Shown here in pieces: positions 7,162 to 14,450 of a DNA stretch of 14,473 nucleotides. This stretch comes from JBAXGE01 sp044344145 (GTDB lineage Bacteria > Planctomycetota > Phycisphaerae > WQYP01). Each line of letters opens with the position of its first letter. The first letter of the stretch is position 1. The notes beneath the pieces are model-generated. The model had not been told where the DNA came from and searched no databases. It worked only from the letters and a program-made list of their open reading frames with translations. Where the stretch lies: positions 1-14,473 of the forward strand of contig JBIJDM010000046.1 of the NCBI GenBank assembly GCA_044344145.1, read 5' to 3'. The translations under genes were made by a program, and so were the position numbers.

Positions 7162-7171
7162 ACGTTAACGT
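7162..7171. repeat. 10-bp perfect palindrome between divergent genes
   Basis: ACGTTAACGT is a perfect palindrome in the 58-bp gap between the alkyltransferase and the plus-strand unknown. It lies directly upstream of the candidate -35 at 7173. It shares the GTTAAC core with the palindrome at 2148-2157, also in a divergent promoter region. It may be an operator, although 10-bp palindromes are common by chance. Confidence 0.3.
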
Positions 7172-7172
7172 G

Positions 7173-7201
7173 CTGAAACAGACGTACCAGCGGAGTATAG
7201 T
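7173..7201 (+). promoter_or_regulatory. Candidate promoter for a leaderless transcript
   Basis: CTGAAA (4/6) is followed after 17 bp by TATAGT (5/6 to TATAAT). The -10 ends 5 nt before the ATG at 7207, so the predicted transcript start falls on the start codon itself. The GGAG at 7192-7195 would then lie upstream of the RNA and could not act in translation. Confidence 0.35.
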
Positions 7202-7206
7202 CCACC

Positions 7207-8157
7207 ATGCGCATCGTGATCAACCTCAGAGCTATCCGTGACCGCTGGGAGGCGGTGCGGGACTGGTTCGTGGATACTTTTTCGAATTTCCAGTGGCGGG
7301 TGGAACTGACGCGCAGTCATATCGTACAGTTGTGTGTTGCGGCGGTGCTTCTAATCGTGGCGGTAAGCATATTTGTCTATACCTGGGATACGGTCACCGG
7401 GCATGGCCAGGACGCGACCATCACCGTGTGGAGCCAGACCCGCACTTTTGGGACGGACCCGCGGCAACCCATCTCCCCCCAGAACCTCGAAAATCCCCAG
7501 CGTCGCCAGTTGGCTACGGTCTGGGCAGGATATGACGGACAATTAACACTCTTCGAATACCCGATACAACCGGAACATATGCCCCATTTTGGTTTCTCGG
7601 CGGATCGTCGGCCGGAGTTTCGTTATTGGCATGATGTTATGGGTGCGGGAGTCGCCGCGGCCACACCCGCCCAACGCATCCTCATCCGACTGGGGCTCAA
7701 TGTGCAAAACCACGGGGAGAATTTCTGGAAACGCTGGGTGGAGAGTGTGGGATTTACTGCGGAACAACGCCCTATCGAACAGGCGGCCCGGGAAGAATTA
7801 CAAACCGCCCTGACCAAATTGGATCAGGAGGTGTATCGGGGCGAATTTGAAACCCGGACCTACCGGCAAATCATGGACCTGATCGAAACCTATCGTGCCA
7901 TCGAAGCGCCACTGCCCCAGAACAAACGCAAGCAGGAACTGGCCGAACAGATTTACCGCAAAGGTATCGCATTCTATATGCTGCTCCAACAGCAGCGTTG
8001 GGATATCGTCACGAAATATTCGCAAAGCGTCAGTGCGTTAATGGACAGCAAACAACAGGAACAATTGATCCAATGGCAGCAGGATTGGAATCAGAATGCG
8101 GCTACCAATCCCAAGCGCAAGCCCACGGATCCGCCCCGTGCGCCACGAATCAATTAA
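7207..8157 (+). CDS. Unknown protein with one N-terminal membrane anchor
   Basis: I do not recognise this 316-residue protein. Residues 1-38 are charged and amphipathic (three Trp, many Arg), and residues 39-59 are a single hydrophobic helix. The rest, about 255 residues, is hydrophilic and, given the Arg-rich N-terminus, is predicted to face the periplasm or exterior. The outer part contains TVWSQTRTFGTDP (73-85), a YDGQLTLFEYP segment, and a long helical, Gln/Glu-rich region from about 195 to 300, then a Pro/Arg/Lys-rich tail. The helical part may form a coiled coil. The gene stands alone, divergent from the alkyltransferase and convergent with the HAD gene, with a 19-bp gap and no clear terminator. 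Its start follows a -10-like hexamer closely. Confidence 0.85.
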   Translation: MRIVINLRAIRDRWEAVRDWFVDTFSNFQWRVELTRSHIVQLCVAAVLLIVAVSIFVYTWDTVTGHGQDATITVWSQTRTFGTDPRQPISPQNLENPQRRQLATVWAGYDGQLTLFEYPIQPEHMPHFGFSADRRPEFRYWHDVMGAGVAAATPAQRILIRLGLNVQNHGENFWKRWVESVGFTAEQRPIEQAAREELQTALTKLDQEVYRGEFETRTYRQIMDLIETYRAIEAPLPQNKRKQELAEQIYRKGIAFYMLLQQQRWDIVTKYSQSVSALMDSKQQEQLIQWQQDWNQNAATNPKRKPTDPPRAPRIN

Positions 8158-8176
8158 CCTAATGTAGTCTGTTCGG

Positions 8177-9007
8177 TTACGCGTTTTCCCGCGCCGCCAG
8201 CATCATCTCCAGTCCCTGCGCCACGCCGTCGTCGTCGTTGCTGGGCAGGATATGCTGCACATAATCCCGCACTTGCGGCCAGGCATTGGCTACTGCAAAC
8301 GTATGTCCGGCCCATTGCAGCATGGGCAGATCATTGGCCGCATCGCCAATGGCCGCACACGCGTCGGCGGGAACGCCAAGATTGTCAGCCACCCAGGCCA
8401 GGCCGGAGCCCTTACTCACCTGTGGGGCCATCAGTTGCAGCATGTGCCCATCGCTGCGCGCGAGCGCGACCTGGGTATAGTCCCGGAACGCGAGTTCCAA
8501 CGTGTCAATCCAAGTGTCTTCCCCCATCAGCATCAACTTGGTGATTGGTTCGGTAATAACCGGGTCCAGCGGGCCGATGTAGTCGGGAGTGAACTCCTTG
8601 GCAGTTTCCAACTCAAAATCCGCCAACGGCCCCAGATGATCGGTGTACCAACGGTCCAGAGTTTCCACGCTGACGAGTAATTCTGGGAAACGCTGCCGGG
8701 CCTGATGGATCATATCCAATGCGATCTTCGCGGCCAGCGGTGCATGCAAGAGATGCCGTTGGGTCGGCTCGTGCCAAATCAACGCGCCGTTATAGTTGAT
8801 CTGCGGGGTGGTGAGGTGGATCTGGCGGTAGAATTTACGCACACTCCGGGGCGGACGGGCCGAAGCAATGACAATGTGCATGCCCGCGGCCTGTGCGGCG
8901 GTAACGGCCCGAACACACCGGGGCGTGATGGTCTTATGACTATCCAGCAGCGTGCCATCCAGATCAATGGCCACCAGTTGAATCGCAGCCAGGTCGGCAA
9001 CGGACAT
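8177..9007 (-). CDS. Cof-type HAD-IIB family hydrolase (sugar-phosphate or flavin-phosphate phosphatase)
   Basis: The 276-residue product carries all four HAD motifs. Motif I is DLDGT with nucleophile Asp15 and acid Asp17, motif II is SARPP (Ser49), motif III is SKGSGL (Lys199), and motif IV is GDAANDLPML (221-230; Asp222 and Asp226). The C2-type cap lies between motifs II and III, at about residues 80-190, which places it in the Cof/YidA/YbiV group. It is a cytoplasmic Mg-dependent phosphatase; members hydrolyse a range of sugar phosphates, FMN or PLP, so the substrate cannot be told from sequence. It follows yraN by only 7 nt, with AAGG overlapping the yraN end, so it is probably co-transcribed and translationally coupled. 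Confidence 0.93.
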   Translation of the reverse strand: MSVADLAAIQLVAIDLDGTLLDSHKTITPRCVRAVTAAQAAGMHIVIASARPPRSVRKFYRQIHLTTPQINYNGALIWHEPTQRHLLHAPLAAKIALDMIHQARQRFPELLVSVETLDRWYTDHLGPLADFELETAKEFTPDYIGPLDPVITEPITKLMLMGEDTWIDTLELAFRDYTQVALARSDGHMLQLMAPQVSKGSGLAWVADNLGVPADACAAIGDAANDLPMLQWAGHTFAVANAWPQVRDYVQHILPSNDDDGVAQGLEMMLAARENA

Positions 9008-9014
9008 AGGCAGA

Positions 9015-9455
9015 CTACCTTGTTAAAGTTCGCGCTGGCAAGGGCGGAAACGCATTGCGGTGATAGCGAACGTCAAAATCTTCCCGGGACCGGTATTCCA
9101 AGGCCAGAAAATCAAACCGATGCTCCAGTATATGCAACTTACGCGTGCGGATAAACCACTGGGCGGAATGCCGGATGTGTCGGCGTTTGTCCTGATCCAC
9201 GGTTTGTTCGGGCGTTAACAGCCCCTCGGCATGGCGGGTGCGTACTTCCACAAACACCAGCGTGTGCCGGTCCAACGCGACAATATCAATCTCGCCCTGC
9301 GGCGCCTGCACGTTACGGGCCAACACCCGGTAGCCCAAGGTTTTCCGCAGGTAGCGGGCCGCCTGCGCCTCGCCCCACTGCCCGGTTTCCAAATGTGAGG
9401 CCTTGGGCGCGGGGCGGAACTGGGCGGTGAACCTGTCGAACCAATCTAACAGCAT
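9015..9455 (-). CDS. YraN family (UPF0102) endonuclease-like protein
   Basis: The 146-residue product has the family hallmarks: GQWGEAQAARYL (25-36), then QGEIDIVA (53-60) and LVFVEVRTR (66-74). Together these form a PD-(D/E)xK-like nuclease fold, with Asp57 and Glu70 as probable metal ligands. The last motif reads EVR rather than EVK, as in a part of this family, including Escherichia coli YraN. The cellular role is not established; related proteins resemble Holliday-junction resolvases. The N-terminal 20 residues precede the conserved core. The upstream 93-bp region is shared with the divergent plus-strand gene at 9549; I see only a weak TATTTT there as a -10 for this gene. Confidence 0.92.
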   Translation of the reverse strand: MLLDWFDRFTAQFRPAPKASHLETGQWGEAQAARYLRKTLGYRVLARNVQAPQGEIDIVALDRHTLVFVEVRTRHAEGLLTPEQTVDQDKRRHIRHSAQWFIRTRKLHILEHRFDFLALEYRSREDFDVRYHRNAFPPLPARTLTR

Positions 9456-9536
9456 GCCGAATCATGGCCCAAAAATACCCATCCGGCAAGTCATGCAGTA
9501 TTTTTTAATCGTTCGGGTACAATCGAAGCCATACAC

Positions 9537-9542
9537 AAGGAG
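9537..9542 (+). promoter_or_regulatory. Strong Shine-Dalgarno of the mutarotase-like gene
   Basis: AAGGAG lies 6 nt before the ATG at 9549 and is the best ribosome binding site in the window. A TACAAT -10-like hexamer lies at 9518-9523, without a convincing -35. The contrast with the plus-strand genes at 2522 and 7207, which lack a usable site, is clear. Confidence 0.75.
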
Positions 9543-9548
9543 ACCCCT

Positions 9549-10739
9549 ATGGCACGTCAGGTAAGCAAGCGTAAATCCGTCCTTAAATCCGTGGCTGGAC
9601 AACCGTCCTGGGTCGTCAAAAGCGACCGTGTGCAGCTTAATCTCACGCAGTTGGGCGGACACATCGGGCCGGTCACCTTCACCCTGCCCAATGGCCACAA
9701 AATCCAACCCTATCATGTGGCCCCGTGGGCCCAAGAAAAACTGGCCCCCGGCATCCCCCCCATCCTGCGGGTGCTGCGCGGCGATTTCCTGTGTATGCCC
9801 TTTGGCGGTAACCAGCAACCCTGGCACGGGGAACAACACCCGGTCCATGGCGAGACCGCCAATGCCCGTTGGCAACTCATGGACCAGATGACCAACGAAT
9901 TTGGGGTGGGTTTCCATACCCAACTACAGACCAAAACCCGCGTGGGTACGGTGGATAAATTTATCCAATTACGACATGGTCACACCGCCATATATCAGGA
10001 GCATGTGTTCACCGGTTATCGCGGTCCCATGAATGTCGGCCATCATGCCATGCTGGCGTTCCCTGTCACGCCGGGCGCGGGGCTGATCTCCACCAGTGCT
10101 ATCCGCTATGGCCAGGTGTTCCCCGGGGAGCTAGAAAACCCCGCCGAAGGTGGTTATCAGGCGTTGCAGCCCGGAGCGCTCTTTGACACCCTCGATCATG
10201 TCCCCACCCGCATCGGCGAGGCCGCGGATTTGTCACGCTATCCCGCCCGGAGCGGGTACGAAGACTTGGTCTTAATGGCTGCCGAACCGATGCTTAATCT
10301 GGCCTGGACGGCAGTGGTATTCCCGAAGGAACGTTATGTCTGGCTGGGGATCAAACATCCCAAACAATTGGCCGCAACGATTCTTTGGCATTCCAACGGT
10401 GGACGGCATTACGCCCCATGGAACGGTCGGCACCGTAACGTGCTGGGGCTGGAAGAAGTCACCAGTTATTTCCATACCGGGATTGCCGATTCCGCCAAGC
10501 CCAATCACCTTAACCAACATGGCATTCAGACCACCATCACCCTCAGTCCCAAACAGCCCGCGCGGCTGCGGTACATCATGGCCGTAGGACAAATCCCTGC
10601 CGGGTTTAATCATGTGCAGGAAGTGGTACCGGAAGCCGACGACCGGATCGCGGTCATTGCCCGCAACGGCAAAGTGATTAAGTTGGCGGTGGATGTGCGG
10701 CCCATACTGGAAGCCCAGACCTTAGTGACGGGTGGCTAA
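9549..10739 (+). CDS. Probable galactose-mutarotase-fold protein (aldose epimerase superfamily)
   Basis: The 396-residue protein has no signal peptide or membrane segment and looks rich in beta strands. Features resembling sugar-binding mutarotase-like proteins are HGEQHPVHGETAN (93-105), a two-His motif VGHHAML near 163-169, and a Trp/His-rich block LWHSNGGRHYAPW (279-291) followed by LGLEEVTSYF (299-308). This order (HxxHGE, paired His, then a PW...E motif) is what I would expect of the galactose mutarotase-like fold. I am inferring the fold and cannot name a substrate; it may not be an active epimerase. It has a strong Shine-Dalgarno. It stands alone and its 3' end overlaps the convergent DUF58 gene by 18 bp. 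Confidence 0.5.
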   Translation: MARQVSKRKSVLKSVAGQPSWVVKSDRVQLNLTQLGGHIGPVTFTLPNGHKIQPYHVAPWAQEKLAPGIPPILRVLRGDFLCMPFGGNQQPWHGEQHPVHGETANARWQLMDQMTNEFGVGFHTQLQTKTRVGTVDKFIQLRHGHTAIYQEHVFTGYRGPMNVGHHAMLAFPVTPGAGLISTSAIRYGQVFPGELENPAEGGYQALQPGALFDTLDHVPTRIGEAADLSRYPARSGYEDLVLMAAEPMLNLAWTAVVFPKERYVWLGIKHPKQLAATILWHSNGGRHYAPWNGRHRNVLGLEEVTSYFHTGIADSAKPNHLNQHGIQTTITLSPKQPARLRYIMAVGQIPAGFNHVQEVVPEADDRIAVIARNGKVIKLAVDVRPILEAQTLVTGG

Positions 10740-11648
10740 GTGCAGGACTTTGCGCAGTTGCTGCGCCCACGGTACGGAAGTTTCCAATACGTGGTGAGTG
10801 ATGCGCATCTGACCGCAGCGCTGATGGATTAAATGCAGAAAATCCTGCATGGCCTGCGCGTAGGCCGCTTTCAGCGGTTTGGGATCGAGCGTGAGCTGGG
10901 ATTGATCTTCCATGTCCTTAAACGTCACCGGCCGATCATGATTGAGGGTCAATTCCCCCCGATCCAACACCTGCATCACGATGACATGATGGTGCCCATG
11001 CCGCAGGCGTTGCAGGGTATGCACGATGCGTTCCGGTTCGTCGAGTAAATCAGAAAGTAACACCACAAGCCCCCGCCGGGGGATGCGGGCGGCGACCTGT
11101 TCGAGCGCCGCGGCGGTATCGGTCTGACTGGCGGGTTGGGTACGTTCCAGATGTTTGAATATTTGGTCCAGATGACCCGCCCCGTGGCCGTAGGGCAGCA
11201 TATACCGCACCTGAGTATCAAAGGCCGTCAAGCCGACCATATCCTGCTGCATGGCCAGCAGGTAACTCATACTCGCGGCCATGATGCTGGCGTAGTCAAA
11301 TTTTGTGACCCCCTGCCGGAGACTACCGTCGGGGCCGGGTAACTGGGCATTACCAAACGCCATCGAGCCCGAGCAATCCAAGCAGATCATGGCCCGCAGG
11401 TTGGTTTCCTGCTCGAATTGTTTGACGTAATAACGGTCGGTTCGGGCCAGCACATTCCAATCCAGATGTTTCAATTCATCGCCGGGGGTATATTCGCGAT
11501 GTTCCGCAAACTCGACCGAAAATCCCTTGTGGGGTGACTTGTGCAACCCGGCATAGGCCCCCTCTACAATCCCGCGCACGGTCACCTCCAACGGCTGGAG
11601 TTGGGCCGCCTGACGGGGATGGAAATACTTATAGCGCCACAGGCTCAT
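10722..11648 (-). CDS. DUF58 domain protein with vWA-like fold
   Basis: The 308-residue soluble protein matches the short DUF58 type. The N-terminal part contains GLHKSPHKGFSVEFAEHREY (34-53) and TPGDELKHLDWNVLAR (54-69), the family signature. A vWA-like domain follows, beginning with LDCSGSM (90-96, MIDAS-type DxSGS with Asp91, Ser93, Ser95), and LVVLLSDLLDEP marks a later core strand with acidic residues. DUF58 proteins usually work beside MoxR-type AAA+ ATPases, often in chaperone-like or metal-insertion roles, but no moxR gene is in the window. The start overlaps the rsmD 3' end by 20 nt in a different frame, so translation is probably coupled. It is the last gene of the bio operon, and its 3' end overlaps the plus-strand gene. 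Confidence 0.92.
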   Translation of the reverse strand: MSLWRYKYFHPRQAAQLQPLEVTVRGIVEGAYAGLHKSPHKGFSVEFAEHREYTPGDELKHLDWNVLARTDRYYVKQFEQETNLRAMICLDCSGSMAFGNAQLPGPDGSLRQGVTKFDYASIMAASMSYLLAMQQDMVGLTAFDTQVRYMLPYGHGAGHLDQIFKHLERTQPASQTDTAAALEQVAARIPRRGLVVLLSDLLDEPERIVHTLQRLRHGHHHVIVMQVLDRGELTLNHDRPVTFKDMEDQSQLTLDPKPLKAAYAQAMQDFLHLIHQRCGQMRITHHVLETSVPWAQQLRKVLHLATRH

Positions 11649-12246
11649 GTTGCCGGTTCTCTGCTGGGATCAGCCAGGTAATGGCCATTTCACTGAACTT
11701 CATTTCGCGGAAAATCTGGGTACACGTCACCGTGGCGTCAATCATCACCCGGGTGGGATGGCGGATGATCATCAGCCCGTCGGGCCGCATGATTTCCTGC
11801 GCCATGAAACGCGTCAATTCATCCATCCGCCGACGTTCGTGCCCGGTTTCCATGTGCTTATAGGGCGGGTCCAAAAAGGCCAGACCCAAGGGTCCCAACT
11901 CCGCACGCTTGTTCCGCAGGGCCGTCTGCAAACCCGCACCGTAGGCGTCACAGGTTAGAACGTGCGTCTGGGCGGTTAGTTGCAACGCGGTGATATTGGT
12001 TTTAAGCGCCCGCTGCGCGTGACGGTCGCGTTCCACAAACAGGGCGAACTTGCTGCCCCGGCTCAGGCATTCCAACCCCATCGAACCGGGTCCGGAAAAA
12101 CAGTCCAGCACCCAGGGCAATTCATCGAGTGTCCCCAGCGCATCAAAAAGGGCCTGTTTGGCCCGGTCGGTGATGGGACGGGTGACTTGATCTGAGGGCG
12201 GTCCAACCAGCGGACGCCCCCGATAGGTGCCGGCGATGATACGCAT
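11629..12246 (-). CDS. rsmD: 16S rRNA (guanine(966)-N(2))-methyltransferase RsmD
   Basis: The 205-residue product has the RsmD layout: MRIIAGTYRGRPL at the N-terminus, RPITDRAKQALFDAL (23-37), the SAM-binding motif LDCFSGPGSMGLECLSRG (47-64) and the catalytic LAFLDPPY (122-129). It methylates N2 of G966 of 16S rRNA in the 30S subunit. Its ATG directly follows the bioD stop (TAAATG), so it is likely translated by coupling. It overlaps the downstream DUF58 gene by 20 nt. The C-terminal tail is somewhat long after the last conserved strand. In many bacteria rsmD sits beside coaD; here it is in a biotin operon, which looks like an accident of operon packing. Confidence 0.93.
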   Translation of the reverse strand: MRIIAGTYRGRPLVGPPSDQVTRPITDRAKQALFDALGTLDELPWVLDCFSGPGSMGLECLSRGSKFALFVERDRHAQRALKTNITALQLTAQTHVLTCDAYGAGLQTALRNKRAELGPLGLAFLDPPYKHMETGHERRRMDELTRFMAQEIMRPDGLMIIRHPTRVMIDATVTCTQIFREMKFSEMAITWLIPAENRQHEPVAL

Positions 12247-13065
12247 TTAACCCCGTGCCTGTTGTTCCAAAGATTGTAGTTCCTGGGCGAATGCCGCCAG
12301 TGCGGTGCCAAACAATTCATGGGGGACAAATTCGTCCACCTGGGCCACCTCAGGCAGAATCCCACGCACCGGAACGCCACAAAACTGCTCGATTTCCTGG
12401 GCAGCATAACTCTCCGCCACCCCGGGCGTCTTGGGCATACGATTGATCACCACCCCCGACACGGGCAAACTGCGTTGCTGGATCGCATGCACGGTCAAGG
12501 CCGTGGTATTGAGCGTCCCCAATTGCGGGGTGGTCACCACCAGCACCGGCAGACGCAGAATCGCGGCCAAATCCGCCACCGTAAAATAACCTTCATCCAA
12601 GGGGACCATCCACCCGCCGGAACCTTCCACCAGCAGGATGTCGCAGTGATCTTCCCAATAGTCAAACGCATCCTCGACCCGCGCCCATTCCGGCGGACGG
12701 CCTTCCAGCCGGGCGGCCACATGGGGCGAAATCGCCTGCTGATAACGGATCGGCGACACATAGCGATGCAAACCGACATCTTTGACATCCAGTCCCGCTG
12801 CCCGGGCGAGAATTTCGCCATCCAGACAACTCAAGGCATCATTGGGGTCCAGTTGCAAGGAATTGGTATTGTTCACCACCGCGCAACCGCTGGCTACCGG
12901 CTTGCATACCCCCACGCGTATCCCGCGTTTGCGCAGGTTTGCGGCCAAGGTGGCTGTGACGGTGGTCTTCCCCACCCCGGTGCCGGTACCGGTAATGAAC
13001 AGACCGGGGAGGCTATACCGATGCAACACGTTGCGCGGGTGAACCGGATTGGGATTCTTGGTCAT
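12247..13065 (-). CDS. bioD: Dethiobiotin synthetase BioD
   Basis: The 272-residue product is an ATP-dependent carboxylase-type ligase that closes the ureido ring of dethiobiotin from 7,8-diaminopelargonate, CO2 and ATP. The Walker A/P-loop reads GTGTGVGKTT (26-35). The substrate-binding KPVASG starts at Lys55, DPNDA lies at 73-77, and LLVEGSGGWMVPL (144-156) is the family motif with the catalytic glutamate. NRMP near 208-211 corresponds to the nucleotide-binding region. About 20 extra residues precede the core, making it longer than the roughly 225-residue Escherichia coli enzyme. Its ATG lies 2 nt after the bioA stop, with AGGAG inside the bioA end at a good spacing. The stop is directly followed by the rsmD start. 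Confidence 0.95.
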   Translation of the reverse strand: MTKNPNPVHPRNVLHRYSLPGLFITGTGTGVGKTTVTATLAANLRKRGIRVGVCKPVASGCAVVNNTNSLQLDPNDALSCLDGEILARAAGLDVKDVGLHRYVSPIRYQQAISPHVAARLEGRPPEWARVEDAFDYWEDHCDILLVEGSGGWMVPLDEGYFTVADLAAILRLPVLVVTTPQLGTLNTTALTVHAIQQRSLPVSGVVINRMPKTPGVAESYAAQEIEQFCGVPVRGILPEVAQVDEFVPHELFGTALAAFAQELQSLEQQARG

Positions 13066-13067
13066 CG

Positions 13068-14450
13068 TTATGACTCCTGCATTTTACGCTCGATCAAGTG
13101 CGGAATCTGCACTATTGATTCTACCGCAACCCGACATAAATAACGCAAATCATTTTCGTTAATTGCCAGTGGGGGCATAATTACCACCACATCCGCCAAT
13201 GGCCGCAGCAAGACTCCTTTGGACCGCAAGGCGGTGCATAACTCACCGCCAATCCGCCAGTGATAGGGAAAGGGTTGCTTTTCCGCCGGATCGGCCATTA
13301 GTTCGATGGCTCCGATCAGCCCACAGGTCCGCACATCCGCCACATGGGGCATTCCCCGGGCCTGGGCCAATTCTTCGGCCATAATGGGGGCCATGGCTTG
13401 AACGTGGGACAAAAGTTGATTCTGTTCAAAGAGGTCCAGTGAAGCCAACGCCGCGGCACAGGCCAGCGGGTGACCCGTAAAAGTGTGGCCATGAAAGAAT
13501 GTCTTATGTTCTTTGGGGTCCGCATAAAATGCGTCATAAACCCGCTGGGTAGTCAGGGTTGCCCCCAGGGGCATGTAACCGGCGGTCAAACCTTTGGACA
13601 GGCACATAAAGTCCGGGCAGACATCCTCTTGCTCACAAGCGAACATCGTCCCGGTACGGCCAAAACCGGTCATCACTTCATCGGCAATCAGCAGGACATC
13701 ATAACGCCGGCACACATCACGCACGGCCCGCAGGAACCCCGGCGGGGCCATCAACATCCCCCCCGCGCCCTGCACTAGGGGCTCAACAATTAAGGCCGCA
13801 TAGGCGTCTGGTGATTTTTGCAGCAAAGCTTCCAACAGGGTCAGCGTTCGGCCACAACAAGCCGCACCAGGCTGATGGTCCCGGCAACTCCAACAGATGG
13901 GTGGAGCCACTAAATCCACTGGGAAGCACAGGTTTTTGAACGCCTGATGAAACAGCGGAATCCCACCCAGAGAAACTGCCCCGAGGGTGTCGCCATGATA
14001 CGCCCAGTCAAAGGCCAGAAACCGTGTACGTTGCCGTTGGCCTTGGTTCTGCCAGAACTGGTAGGCCATCTTGCAGGCCACCTCCACGGCTGTCGAGCCG
14101 TTATCGGAATAAAACACCTTGCGCAACCCGGCGGGGGCGAGGTCAATTAAACGTTTCGCCAACAGGATACTGGGGATATTGGCCAGTCCCAAAAGCGAGG
14201 TATGGGCCACCTGCTGTAGTTGCGCGGTGATCGCCGCATCAATTACCGGTACTGCGTGGCCATGCACATTGCACCAGATGGATGCACTGCCATCTATATA
14301 CCGCCGGCCAGTGGTATCGTAGAGATAAATCCCCTCCCCCCGGGCAATCACCAGCGGGTCGGCCTTTTCCACCCAGGCTTTCATGGGGGTAAAGGGGTGC
14401 CAGACATACTCCCGGTCCAGCGCGATCAAAGTTTCTGTGTCGTATGACAT
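13068..14450 (-). CDS. bioA: Adenosylmethionine-8-amino-7-oxononanoate aminotransferase BioA
   Basis: The 460-residue product is a class III PLP aminotransferase using S-adenosylmethionine to convert 7-keto-8-aminopelargonate to 7,8-diaminopelargonate. It shows WHPFTPMK near the start, YSDNGSTAVEVACKMA (114-129) that binds PLP phosphate, WAYHGDT (149-155), ADEVMTGFGRTG (256-267, Asp257 contacts the PLP ring) and CLSKG (283-287) with the Schiff-base lysine Lys286. GHTFTGHPLA (321-330) is also typical. A Cys-rich insert lies at 186-199 (CxxC, eight residues, CC). The next codon upstream is TTG in frame (14453), and AGGA lies 8 nt before the TTG or 11 nt before the ATG, so either start is possible. 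I prefer the ATG. It begins the bioA-bioD-rsmD-DUF58 operon; its promoter lies beyond the window. Confidence 0.95.
   Translation of the reverse strand: MSYDTETLIALDREYVWHPFTPMKAWVEKADPLVIARGEGIYLYDTTGRRYIDGSASIWCNVHGHAVPVIDAAITAQLQQVAHTSLLGLANIPSILLAKRLIDLAPAGLRKVFYSDNGSTAVEVACKMAYQFWQNQGQRQRTRFLAFDWAYHGDTLGAVSLGGIPLFHQAFKNLCFPVDLVAPPICWSCRDHQPGAACCGRTLTLLEALLQKSPDAYAALIVEPLVQGAGGMLMAPPGFLRAVRDVCRRYDVLLIADEVMTGFGRTGTMFACEQEDVCPDFMCLSKGLTAGYMPLGATLTTQRVYDAFYADPKEHKTFFHGHTFTGHPLACAAALASLDLFEQNQLLSHVQAMAPIMAEELAQARGMPHVADVRTCGLIGAIELMADPAEKQPFPYHWRIGGELCTALRSKGVLLRPLADVVVIMPPLAINENDLRYLCRVAVESIVQIPHLIERKMQES

Noticed and set aside
7149..7223. Longer N-terminus for the alkyltransferase
   Set aside because: It would overlap the divergent gene at 7207 and lacks a ribosome binding site; GAGG marks the start at 7148.
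9462..9923. Minus-strand 153-codon frame opposite the mutarotase-like gene
   Set aside because: It is antisense to the start of a 396-codon gene with a strong Shine-Dalgarno, and has no recognisable motif.
12319..13143. Plus-strand 274-codon frame
   Set aside because: It is antisense to bioD, which carries all of its family motifs.
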